64,000 nucleotides of DNA from SCTM01 sp965279655. Its GTDB lineage: Bacteria; Pseudomonadota; Alphaproteobacteria; Rhodospirillales; Rhodospirillaceae. This document shows, one piece after another, positions 51,532 through 59,542 of this stretch. Below the pieces are notes generated by a model. That model searched no databases. It saw only the letters and a program-made list of their open reading frames with translations, and had not been told where the DNA came from. The stretch spans positions 1,922,001 through 1,986,000 of the forward strand of contig OZ257255.1 of assembly GCA_965279655.1 (NCBI GenBank), read 5' to 3'. A program made the position numbers and the translations under genes. Every line of letters starts with the position of its first letter. The first letter of the stretch is position 1.

Positions 51532-52452
51532 TCAGAACGAGTCACCAAAGCGAACAAAACCATCCCCGAACGGTGCGTCGCGGTTTTTCAGCGCAACTTT
51601 CAGACCGCTCTTCGCAACATCTTCCTTGAACTGAGTGCGTCGCGGCCCTTTTGATAAGTGCGATTTCGCATCGTGCTCAGCGGAAAGGCGCTGAATTGAA
51701 CGGACACCCTCGAATTCCATTGCAAGATTGACGATGCGCTTATGTGTGGAAAGCATCTCCGCATCGACAAAAGATATCCGCTCGGCCAAATCATCCACCG
51801 CCAAGTCGAGTTTGTCCGCGGGCGCGGAATCCATCACTAACCCAAGACGCGCCGCGTCCTTGCCCCTGAGCGAGTCTCCGGTCATGAGCATGCGTTTAGC
51901 CCACTGCGGCCCAAGCATATAGTACCACATGTGGCACATGGGTGTGCCGTTCGCACGCGTAGCCGGAAACCCAATGCGCGCATCATCAGCAGCGATAACC
52001 ATGTCACATGCCAGAGCAAGATCCGTTCCAGCCGCCAAGCAATTGCCCTGCACCTTGGCGATAACGGGCTTATGTAAATCGAAGATGATCGTGAATTTTG
52101 GCTGCCGACGTTCCATCTCCCAACATTCGTCATCGAGAGTCTCAGAGCGACTGCGATACTTGGCTGCCTCGCCCTCAGTAGCGCGGCGTTGCTCAACGTC
52201 ATCAGGAAGGTACTTGTCCGAAAGATCCGCACCGGCGCAAAAGTCGCGACCGGCTCCCGCAAGAACGATCACGTTCACGTCTCGCAGATCATCGGCTTCG
52301 AGAAGCGCCGCCTCAATTTCATCGCGCATTCGATGATTAATCACGTTCAACTTTTCAGGTCGATTGAGAGTGATCCGCGCGATCCGCTCCTTAACCTCAA
52401 AATTGATAAAGTCGGTCGACTTCAGCCATTTCGCCACGGTTGCCCGCTCCAT
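51532..52452 (-). CDS. Enoyl-CoA hydratase/isomerase (3), first gene of the CoA operon
   Basis: A 306-residue crotonase-fold protein, longer than usual because of a C-terminal tail. Marks: ITLNRPEKLNVINHRMRDEI, VLAGAGRDFCAGADLSDKY and KVQGNCLAAGTDLALACDM. The catalytic Glu position is occupied by other residues (GFPATRANGTP), so it may be an isomerase, hydrolase or ring-cleaving variant and not a standard hydratase. It opens a run of eleven tightly spaced genes. Site b of the motif lies 132 bases upstream of ATG 52452. Confidence 0.82.
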   Translation of the reverse strand: MERATVAKWLKSTDFINFEVKERIARITLNRPEKLNVINHRMRDEIEAALLEADDLRDVNVIVLAGAGRDFCAGADLSDKYLPDDVEQRRATEGEAAKYRSRSETLDDECWEMERRQPKFTIIFDLHKPVIAKVQGNCLAAGTDLALACDMVIAADDARIGFPATRANGTPMCHMWYYMLGPQWAKRMLMTGDSLRGKDAARLGLVMDSAPADKLDLAVDDLAERISFVDAEMLSTHKRIVNLAMEFEGVRSIQRLSAEHDAKSHLSKGPRRTQFKEDVAKSGLKVALKNRDAPFGDGFVRFGDSF

Positions 52453-52583
52453 CCATCCGGGTGTCGCTAATCGCTTTGTTCTAAAGTGCGCAACGCCACA
52501 GGCAGCCAGACGACGAAACCGTGAACTGCTCGTCACCGCTTGTGCATTATCTTGACAATAGTGGAAGGCCGGACACGTGAGGG

Positions 52584-52606
52584 TCCAATATTTATCTACT
52601 ATCGAG
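52584..52606 (-). promoter_or_regulatory. Island motif, site b
   Basis: TCCAATA-N9-TATCGAG. The left half is identical to sites d and e. It lies between the divergent CoA operon and the SDR/reductase genes and could serve either. Confidence 0.45.
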
Positions 52607-52643
52607 TTCTTTCGTTTTTCGTATTACTGAGCAGAGGAAACCC

Positions 52644-52778
52644 ATGAAGTTCATTTCACAGAAATTGGCGGTCGAGCGAATCCGGCGCATAAAACACCGT
52701 ACTCCCGATATGAAACTCGCAGCAGAGATGCTTGTTGACGATCGAGACGGATATATTAGAGGTGATCGGGTACATTGA
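52644..52778 (+). CDS. Possible small ORF, 44 aa
   Basis: Starts MKFISQKLAVERIRRIKHRT and is preceded by AGAGGAAA at good spacing. Charged, with alternating basic residues and no membrane segment. It may be a small regulatory protein or a degraded gene start. No family is recognised. Confidence 0.35.
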   Translation: MKFISQKLAVERIRRIKHRTPDMKLAAEMLVDDRDGYIRGDRVH

Positions 52779-52835
52779 GATCGCGACGTCATGAGTCGAA
52801 GCCTCTCGCACTGCGGGGGTAGCAGGAGAGTACTA

Positions 52836-53627
52836 ATGGGCATTCCCGAATTCGATATTACCGGTCAGAAAGTCCTCGTTCTTGGCGGCGGCCGAGGGAT
52901 CGGGAAGGGCATTGCACTGGCCTTTGCGGAAGCGGGCGCGGAGGTAGCTGTTAGCGCTGTGACGTCAACAGGAATTGAGCGCGTGGCATCGGAGATCAAG
53001 AAAGCTGGCGGGACCGCGCTCGCGGTCCAGGCGGATGCAACCAAGCTCGCAGATTTGCAACGGTTAACAGACGTCGTGCTCCAGAAGTTTGGTCATATTG
53101 ACACTCTGGTCGTGAGCGTGGGCGACTCACTCATCAAACCCATGGTGCAGCTTCCCGATACTGAGAACGCCGCAACCACAGACGCGGATTGGCAATTTCT
53201 GTGGGACATTAACCTGCTGACTCTCTTTCAAGCTTGTCGAACGATCGGCACCCACTTGCTCGCGCGCCGAAGCGGATCCCTTATCACCATTTCTGGAAGC
53301 CCCGCCTTTTTGGGGCGTGGCGGGATGGCCCCATATGGAGCGGCGAAAGCCGCGGTAATCTCTTTGACACAGGCCCTCGCGCAAGAATGGGCACCATATC
53401 GCGTCAGGGTGAATGGGGTTGCACCGGGTTTCTTCCCCGATCCGGAGCAAGTTCCTGCCGAGAAGCTCGCACAGATGGAACGCGATGCTGCCGAAAGGAC
53501 CGTGCCTCTCGGCAGAATTGGTCGACTCAAGGAAGTTGGTTACGTTGCTGTTTTTCTAGCATCACCGGCAGCATCATATGTAACTGGTCAAACTTGGGCG
53601 ATCGACGGCGGCGGGAAGCGCCCGTGA
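52836..53627 (+). CDS. Short-chain dehydrogenase/reductase
   Basis: A 263-residue NAD(P)-dependent oxidoreductase of the classical SDR type. Nucleotide site LVLGGGRGIGKG (14-25), catalytic Ser about 153-155 (TISGSPA), Tyr167 and Lys171 (YGAAK), and the end YVTGQTWAIDGG. It would interconvert an alcohol and a ketone, for example a 3-hydroxyacyl-CoA or a ring hydroxyl. AGGAGAG five bases before ATG 52836 decides the start over ATG 52791. The reductase gene follows after 28 bases. Confidence 0.9.
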   Translation: MGIPEFDITGQKVLVLGGGRGIGKGIALAFAEAGAEVAVSAVTSTGIERVASEIKKAGGTALAVQADATKLADLQRLTDVVLQKFGHIDTLVVSVGDSLIKPMVQLPDTENAATTDADWQFLWDINLLTLFQACRTIGTHLLARRSGSLITISGSPAFLGRGGMAPYGAAKAAVISLTQALAQEWAPYRVRVNGVAPGFFPDPEQVPAEKLAQMERDAAERTVPLGRIGRLKEVGYVAVFLASPAASYVTGQTWAIDGGGKRP

Positions 53628-53655
53628 TTTCTCGTTCCGTGCCACACGTCTGACT

Positions 53656-54687
53656 ATGCCCAACATAGAATTGCGCTTCGCCAACGGCGAAATTTGCACG
53701 CTCTCAAGCGAGAGCGATGAAACAATCCTTGAGGCAGCGGAACGCACGGGCATCAAATTGGCGCACTCGTGCGACGCCGGAGAATGCCAAACGTGCATCG
53801 GGAGAATTATCACCGGCGAAATTACCTATGCCGAGTACTACAACCCGGTTTTGAGCGACAGCGAGATCGCCAATGGCGCCGTGCTAAATTGCATAGCGGT
53901 GCCGCGGGCTGACGTTGTTCTGGAACTGCCTTACTCACGTGTCGACGTGCTTCCGACGCAAACATCGACCGCTGATGTTATCGACGTGACGCCCGTCTGC
54001 GAGTCCGTCGTGCGCCTTATGTGCCGTATCTCAAGCCCCGGCGGGCTTACGTTTTTGGCGGGGCAATACGTAAATATAACAGTCCCGGGCACTCAAGAGA
54101 CGCGATCGTACTCCATGGCCAACGGCCCCTCCGAAAAACTCGACCTGGAATTCCTGATCCGCATCATTCCGGGCGGCGAGATGTCCAACTATTTGAGGAT
54201 AGATGCCGCCATCGGTCAGGAATTGACGATCAAAGGCCCCTACGGGGTATTCCACCGGCGCGACGCTAGTGTGCCAATCATCATGGTCGCCGGCGGCACC
54301 GGCCTCGCGCCCATGCTATCGATGCTCCGGGATTTGATCGCGACCGGACAGTCATCTCAACATATCCTGCTGTGCTTCGGTGTTACGAAGCCCGCTGATC
54401 TCTTCTATTTGTCTGAGCTTAAAACAATCGGCGCTTCGTTACCTTCGCTGCAGACGCGCATCGCGATCGCTGAGCCCGAAGTAAACTGGGCGGGGACAAA
54501 GGGATTCGTCACAACTCTGCTATCAGACGAAGACGCATCGACATTTCGCAAGGGGAATGGAATTGCCTACTTGTGTGGCCCCCCCCCGATGGTCGAAACG
54601 GCCCGCGCATGGTTTTGCGCCCAAGGGATAGACGAGGCTCAGGTTTGTGCTGAGCAATTCTTACCATCGAGCGCCCCCGCGACCTAA
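53656..54687 (+). CDS. 2Fe-2S ferredoxin-FAD-NAD(P) oxidoreductase
   Basis: A 343-residue electron-transfer protein. Order: plant-type ferredoxin domain with Cys39, Cys44, Cys47 and Cys79 (SCDAGECQTC and LNC); FAD domain with RSYSMAN; NAD domain with GGTGLAPMLSML and YLCGPPPMVE. This is the reductase layout of benzoate/naphthalene dioxygenase, phenol hydroxylase and related monooxygenases. It normally serves a terminal oxygenase; none is encoded next to it in the window. A hairpin GACCTA/TAGGTC overlaps its stop codon. Confidence 0.92.
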   Translation: MPNIELRFANGEICTLSSESDETILEAAERTGIKLAHSCDAGECQTCIGRIITGEITYAEYYNPVLSDSEIANGAVLNCIAVPRADVVLELPYSRVDVLPTQTSTADVIDVTPVCESVVRLMCRISSPGGLTFLAGQYVNITVPGTQETRSYSMANGPSEKLDLEFLIRIIPGGEMSNYLRIDAAIGQELTIKGPYGVFHRRDASVPIIMVAGGTGLAPMLSMLRDLIATGQSSQHILLCFGVTKPADLFYLSELKTIGASLPSLQTRIAIAEPEVNWAGTKGFVTTLLSDEDASTFRKGNGIAYLCGPPPMVETARAWFCAQGIDEAQVCAEQFLPSSAPAT

Positions 54688-54872
54688 AAAAGCGGTCTAG
54701 GTCACAGAGTAGGTTACGCGTCACTGCAAAGCGGTATGAGGCGCCCAATACCAGGCTGACGAAACCTCTACCCCACGCCGCGAGTGCAGGGCCCAACAGC
54801 CTGCGAGGCTACTCGCCCTAACCCAGTGTCGAGTTGTCCCTGCCTTCGGCCAATGCTGGGCACGCATCCTGT
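54688..54872. other. Intergenic region between convergent genes
   Basis: Between the reductase stop and the TonB receptor stop. The small hairpin GACCTA (54681-54686) with TAGGTC (54698-54703) encloses a run of A. I see no gene. Confidence 0.4.
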
Positions 54873-57062
54873 TTACATCTTGTACCCGAGACGAATGCCA
54901 AACAGGCGCGGCTCGCGATAGAGGGCGATTGCGTTGGCCTGCCCGGTCCCTGCGATCGTGCTAAATGAGGATTGTGCCATAATCGCCTTGTTGGTCAGAT
55001 TACGGGCCCAAAGCGCTACACTGTAGTGGTCATCAGGTGACGTCCACGTGATATTCGCACCAATCCTAGCAAACTGCTCCTGCTTTACGACGTTCTCCGG
55101 CTTCAAGAAGTAGGACGAGCTGTACTCGACGTTCACCTGAGACGCCAAGCTGCCGCCGGCAAAGTCCACGGTGTAAACGACAGCCCCGTCGAATACAAAA
55201 CGAGGAGCGTAAGGAAGATCGTTCCCATTTCCCGCACAGGTCCGTGTCGGACCGCCAGTGGGTGGCGCGCAGGTTAATCCAGCGAATACAGTGTATTTGG
55301 CATGCAACGCTTCAAGCCCCGCGGTTAGCTTGAACTCCTTGGTGAGCTGCGCCTCCGCATCCAAATCAAACCCATACAAATGAGCGCCGCTTCCGTTGGT
55401 AATAAAACTTACGCCGGCGATCGCTTGCTGCACCTGCACGCTGGTGTAGTCGTAGTAAAATCCCGCTGCGTTTACTCTCACTCGATGATCGAAGAGGTCT
55501 GACTTCAGTCCCACCTCATAGGCATTGATTCGTTCAGGCTGATACGGAGCCTGACCAAGCGATGCAAGATTATAGCCACCCGCTTTGAACCCGCGGCTCG
55601 CAGACGCATAAATCATGACATCATCGTTGAACTTGTGATCCAACGCGACCCGCCATGTCGGTTCATTATATGAAGTTGACGCCGTAAAACGATTGGTGAT
55701 GCTGAACACCCCGCCTCCGGCTGGATTGTTCAAGCTTTCGGCGCGAGCGCGACGTCGCTCATGAGTATAGCGGCCGCCCAGCGTAAGATTTGTATCCGCC
55801 AGAATCTCATACGTGCCTTGAGCGAAACCCGCGAGAGAGTCCGTTACAACGGTGCCGATGTCGCGACGTGAAATATAGTACGGATTAGTAAGGCTACGGC
55901 CGTAGATATCGTGGGGGTCCTGCTTTGAGCGCCAGCTAAGGTAGAATGCGCCTACGACCCATTGAAGCTTGCTATCCTCGTTGCTCTGAAGCTGCAGCTC
56001 ATCTGTAAATTGATCGTCGAACTGATAATAGTTGCCTCCGCTATTGATGACAGAGGTTCCGTCTGTGTCATATTCCGAATGGCCGGATGCCTTCCGAAAT
56101 GCAGCGATATTGGAAATTCTGGCAAATCCCAGATTCTGTTCGAAGGCTAGGCTCGCCCCGCCTTGCTGATTAGAAATCAGTGGCTGCTGGTTTGCGGCCG
56201 AATCCCAGGAGCGTGGACCACCCCCGCTGAAGCCGCCAGAAGGAATTGGTGTTCCGGCGGCAACGACAATGATACCGCCCGGAACAATGTGGAATGCCAA
56301 GTTTGAATTTCGCGAGTCGCTATAGTCGAAGTTGGCGAGAATGCGCGTATCGGTTCCGAGTTCGTAGAGAAACTTTGAGCGAGCGTTGACTGAGTGGTCG
56401 TTACGGTTAACCGGCAGTCCGTTCGTGAGATTCGTTCCCCAGCCTTTACCTTGATGACTTGCTTCAATCGCGAAATTCGCCGAGACCGAGCTGGAAATGG
56501 GGCCGGATACATACGCATCTCCGGTTACGCTGTCGTAGTTTCCATAGCCAAGATGCGCAGAAAATTCAGCGGCAGACGAGGGATCCTTGGTACGTACATG
56601 TAACAAGCCACCGCTTGCATTACGACCGAACAACGTGCCTTGCGGTCCTTTAAGCACTTCGATTTGCGAAACGCTCACAAAGTCAATCAATCCAGAGAAT
56701 GCTCCACCGTAGTAGACGCCGTCCACATACAGAGCGATGGGATTCTCGGTACCAGCACCGAAGAAGCCGGCACCCACGCCGCGCAAGTGCGTGGAAGCAT
56801 ACCCGGCGACGACATTCGCGCTGAAGCCCGGCACGATTGTCTGCATATCTTGAATGTTCGAGATTCCCGCGCTCTCTATCTGCGCCGCGGTAACCGCCTG
56901 CACAGCAATCGGAACATTCTGCAAATTCTCCGAACGCTTCTGCGCAGTAACTACAATTTCTTCAAGAGCTACAGTTCCCGTTTGGGCGAAGCTAGGAGAG
57001 GCCAAAAGAACAGCCGGGGCGGCACGGACCAAAAGGGCAAAGCTCAGTCTCGCAAAAGACAT
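54873..57062 (-). CDS. TonB-dependent receptor, paralog 1
   Basis: A 729-residue outer-membrane receptor. Signal peptide ending ASPSFAQ, TonB box LEEIVVTAQKRSENL, plug with VEVLKGPQGTLFGRNASGG-like motif (IEVLKGPQGTLFGR), and a barrel ending in FGIRLGYKM. It imports a large or scarce ligand using TonB energy. It is closely similar along its length to the next receptor (57158-59323), a tandem duplicate. ATG 57062 begins the signal peptide. The 95-base gap to paralog 2 has no motif, so it is likely expressed with it. No STN domain. Confidence 0.93.
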   Translation of the reverse strand: MSFARLSFALLVRAAPAVLLASPSFAQTGTVALEEIVVTAQKRSENLQNVPIAVQAVTAAQIESAGISNIQDMQTIVPGFSANVVAGYASTHLRGVGAGFFGAGTENPIALYVDGVYYGGAFSGLIDFVSVSQIEVLKGPQGTLFGRNASGGLLHVRTKDPSSAAEFSAHLGYGNYDSVTGDAYVSGPISSSVSANFAIEASHQGKGWGTNLTNGLPVNRNDHSVNARSKFLYELGTDTRILANFDYSDSRNSNLAFHIVPGGIIVVAAGTPIPSGGFSGGGPRSWDSAANQQPLISNQQGGASLAFEQNLGFARISNIAAFRKASGHSEYDTDGTSVINSGGNYYQFDDQFTDELQLQSNEDSKLQWVVGAFYLSWRSKQDPHDIYGRSLTNPYYISRRDIGTVVTDSLAGFAQGTYEILADTNLTLGGRYTHERRRARAESLNNPAGGGVFSITNRFTASTSYNEPTWRVALDHKFNDDVMIYASASRGFKAGGYNLASLGQAPYQPERINAYEVGLKSDLFDHRVRVNAAGFYYDYTSVQVQQAIAGVSFITNGSGAHLYGFDLDAEAQLTKEFKLTAGLEALHAKYTVFAGLTCAPPTGGPTRTCAGNGNDLPYAPRFVFDGAVVYTVDFAGGSLASQVNVEYSSSYFLKPENVVKQEQFARIGANITWTSPDDHYSVALWARNLTNKAIMAQSSFSTIAGTGQANAIALYREPRLFGIRLGYKM

Positions 57063-57157
57063 TGTAGTTCTCCCCACCCCGGCGGCGTCCGATTATCGAT
57101 GTGTGATAGACCCATCAGCGCAGTGATACGGTGATGGCTTCCGACGGCGGAGACCCG

Positions 57158-59323
57158 CTACATCTTATAGCCGACGCGAATGCCAAACGTCCGCGGCTCT
57201 CTCCAAAGAGAGATCGCATTTGCCTGGCCCGTTCCGGCGATAGTACTGAGGGATGACTGCGCCATCACAGCCTTGTTAGTCAGATTTTTACCCCAGAACT
57301 GAACCGTATAATTCTCGTTTGGGGAGGTCCAAGTGAGATTTGCATTGATGCGTGCAAACTGCCCCTGCTTCACTACGTTCTCAGCCTTTAAGAAGTAAGA
57401 AGAACTGTATTCCAGGTTGACCTGCGCGGCCAGATTTCCGCCTTGAAAATCGGTCGAGTAAACAAACCCCGAGTTAAAAGTAAAGCGCGGTGCATACGGG
57501 AGATCGTTTCCATCCCCAGCGCACACCACGACCGGACCTCCCAGAGGAGACGCACAATTGAGACCGGAAAACACGGTATATTTAGCGCTCAAAGCCTCCA
57601 TGCTCGCCGTCAAACGAAACTCGGGCGTAATCTGAGCTTCGGCATCGACATCAACGCCATAGATTTCTGCGCCACTGCCGTTCCGGATAAAGGAGATGCC
57701 TGCGATCGCCTGCTGAACCTGCACGTTAGTGTAGTCATAGTAGAAGCCTGCAGCATTCACGCGAAGCCTGCCGTCCAACAAATCGGACTTAAAGCCAGCC
57801 TCATAAGCAGTGATTTTTTCCGGTCCGTATGCTGGCTGAGAGAGATTGGACATATTATACCCGCCGGCCTTGAAGCCCGTGCTGGCTGAGGCATAGATCA
57901 TGAATTCGTCCGTCAGCCGGTGATCCAGCGCCACCCGCCAAGTAGGCTCGTTGTAACTGGTCGACGCAACAGTTGGCCCGATAATGCTAAATACACCACC
58001 TCCGCCCGGAAAGTTTATCGCGTGCGTTTTGGCGCGGCGCCGCTCGTGTGTATAGCGACCGCCGACCGTTAGGTTAGTAGCTGAGAAAATCTCGTAGGTG
58101 CCTTGGACATATCCGGCGGTGGAATCGGTCACTACCGTGCCAAGATCACGCCGGCTGATGAACATCGGGTTGGTTGGATTTCGCCCGTACACGTCGTGGG
58201 GATCTTGTTTAGACCGCCAGTTAAAATAAAATACCCCAGCAACCCACGTGAGCTTGCTATCGGGATTGGAGGCTAACTGCAATTCTTCTGTGAACTGGTT
58301 GTCGAACTGATAGTAGTTACCACCACCGTTGTTAAAGGCGGTTGCATCAGTGTCGTACTCTGAATGGCCAGCAGCCCGCCGGAACGAGACGATGTTCGAC
58401 AACTGGGCGAACCCAATGTTTTGATCGATGCGTACGCTAGCTCCGCCTTGTTGGTTAGCCACCAGTGGCTGAAGGCTGTTGGCCGCATCCCAGACGGTAC
58501 CGCCGTAAGCTGGTCCCGTCGGCGCCACAACTACACCACCAGGCACGATACGCTGAGCTAACCTTGAGTTCTTAGAATCGCTGTAATCGAAGTTTGCAAG
58601 GAGCTGCGTATCTCCGCCGGCATCATAGAGAAACTTCGCCCTGGTATTAATTTGATGGTCGAGCTTGTTGATCGGCAAGCCATTCGCAAGATTTGTGCCC
58701 CATCCTTTTCCCGAATGACTAGCCTGAATGGCAAAGTTGGCGGATACCGATTCAGATATCCCGCCCGAGACATATACATCTCCAGAGACTGTGTCGTAGT
58801 TCGCATAACCGAGATGGGCAGCGAACTCACCGTCTTGTCCGGGATTTTTGGTGATAATCTGAAGTAGCCCACCGCTGGCATTGCGGCCGAACAGAGTGCC
58901 CTGCGGGCCTTTGAGCACTTCGACTTGCGACACGCTGACGAAGTCTACAAGGCCGGAAAATGCACCGCCGTAATACACGCCATCTACATATAGAGCGATC
59001 GGATTCTCTACGCCGGCGCCGAAGAAGCCCGCGCCTACCCCTCGAAGGTGAGGTGAAGAATAGCCTGCGACAACGTTCGTATTAAAGCCCGGAACGATTG
59101 ACTGCATATCCTGAATGTTTGCGATGCCGCTGTTTACTAATTGCGCCTCAGTAAACGCGGCGACTGCAATTGGCACACTCTGCAGGTTCTCGGACCGCTT
59201 TTGGGCTGTCACCACAATCTCTTCAAGGGCAACCGAGCCCGATTGAGCAAAACTTGCTGGCGCGAGCAGTGCAAGCGGCGCCGCACTCGCCAACAGCGCT
59301 ACAGTTGTCCTGGAAATTGACAT
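57158..59323 (-). CDS. TonB-dependent receptor, paralog 2
   Basis: A 721-residue outer-membrane receptor with the same layout as paralog 1: signal peptide ending APASFAQ, TonB box LEEIVVTAQKRSENLQSVP, plug motif VEVLKGPQGTLFGRNASGGLL and C-terminal FGIRVGYKM. Differences gather in the surface-loop regions (for example GGIIVVAAGTPIP in paralog 1 against GGVVVAPTGPAYG here), as expected if the two bind related but different ligands. A hairpin and motif site c lie upstream. Confidence 0.93.
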   Translation of the reverse strand: MSISRTTVALLASAAPLALLAPASFAQSGSVALEEIVVTAQKRSENLQSVPIAVAAFTEAQLVNSGIANIQDMQSIVPGFNTNVVAGYSSPHLRGVGAGFFGAGVENPIALYVDGVYYGGAFSGLVDFVSVSQVEVLKGPQGTLFGRNASGGLLQIITKNPGQDGEFAAHLGYANYDTVSGDVYVSGGISESVSANFAIQASHSGKGWGTNLANGLPINKLDHQINTRAKFLYDAGGDTQLLANFDYSDSKNSRLAQRIVPGGVVVAPTGPAYGGTVWDAANSLQPLVANQQGGASVRIDQNIGFAQLSNIVSFRRAAGHSEYDTDATAFNNGGGNYYQFDNQFTEELQLASNPDSKLTWVAGVFYFNWRSKQDPHDVYGRNPTNPMFISRRDLGTVVTDSTAGYVQGTYEIFSATNLTVGGRYTHERRRAKTHAINFPGGGGVFSIIGPTVASTSYNEPTWRVALDHRLTDEFMIYASASTGFKAGGYNMSNLSQPAYGPEKITAYEAGFKSDLLDGRLRVNAAGFYYDYTNVQVQQAIAGISFIRNGSGAEIYGVDVDAEAQITPEFRLTASMEALSAKYTVFSGLNCASPLGGPVVVCAGDGNDLPYAPRFTFNSGFVYSTDFQGGNLAAQVNLEYSSSYFLKAENVVKQGQFARINANLTWTSPNENYTVQFWGKNLTNKAVMAQSSLSTIAGTGQANAISLWREPRTFGIRVGYKM

Positions 59324-59356
59324 CGGAATCCCCTTCCCCACGCAGAATTAATAAAT

Positions 59357-59384
59357 CGATGATTCGCAATCTTCGGAATCATCG
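59357..59384 (-). promoter_or_regulatory. Leader hairpin of the tandem receptor operon
   Basis: CGATGATTC (59357-59365) pairs perfectly with GAATCATCG (59376-59384) around a 10-base loop, between motif site c and the paralog 2 start. It could control mRNA stability or translation. Confidence 0.4.
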
Positions 59385-59417
59385 ACCGTGACAAGCTGAC
59401 GGCTCCCCCCCCTAGAA

Positions 59418-59440
59418 ACCAATACATATTCGCTATTAGG
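59418..59440 (-). promoter_or_regulatory. Island motif, site c
   Basis: CCAATA-N9-TATTAGG, with five of seven bases of each half complementary. It ends 95 bases upstream of the tandem TonB receptor operon. Shares GCTATTAG with site d. Confidence 0.5.
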
Positions 59441-59542
59441 TTTTCGCTTTTTGATATCGTATGCGGCGTTTAGCGCGATTTGGCGAATAAATGAAACACG
59501 CCCCTTGTGAACGCCGAAGGTCGCGCGAATAAAAGAACCACG

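Larger units (their letters stand above)
52453..52835. other. Intergenic region between divergent operons
   Basis: Separates the leftward CoA operon from the rightward SDR and reductase genes. Holds motif site b and a possible small ORF. No other structure is clear. Confidence 0.45.
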
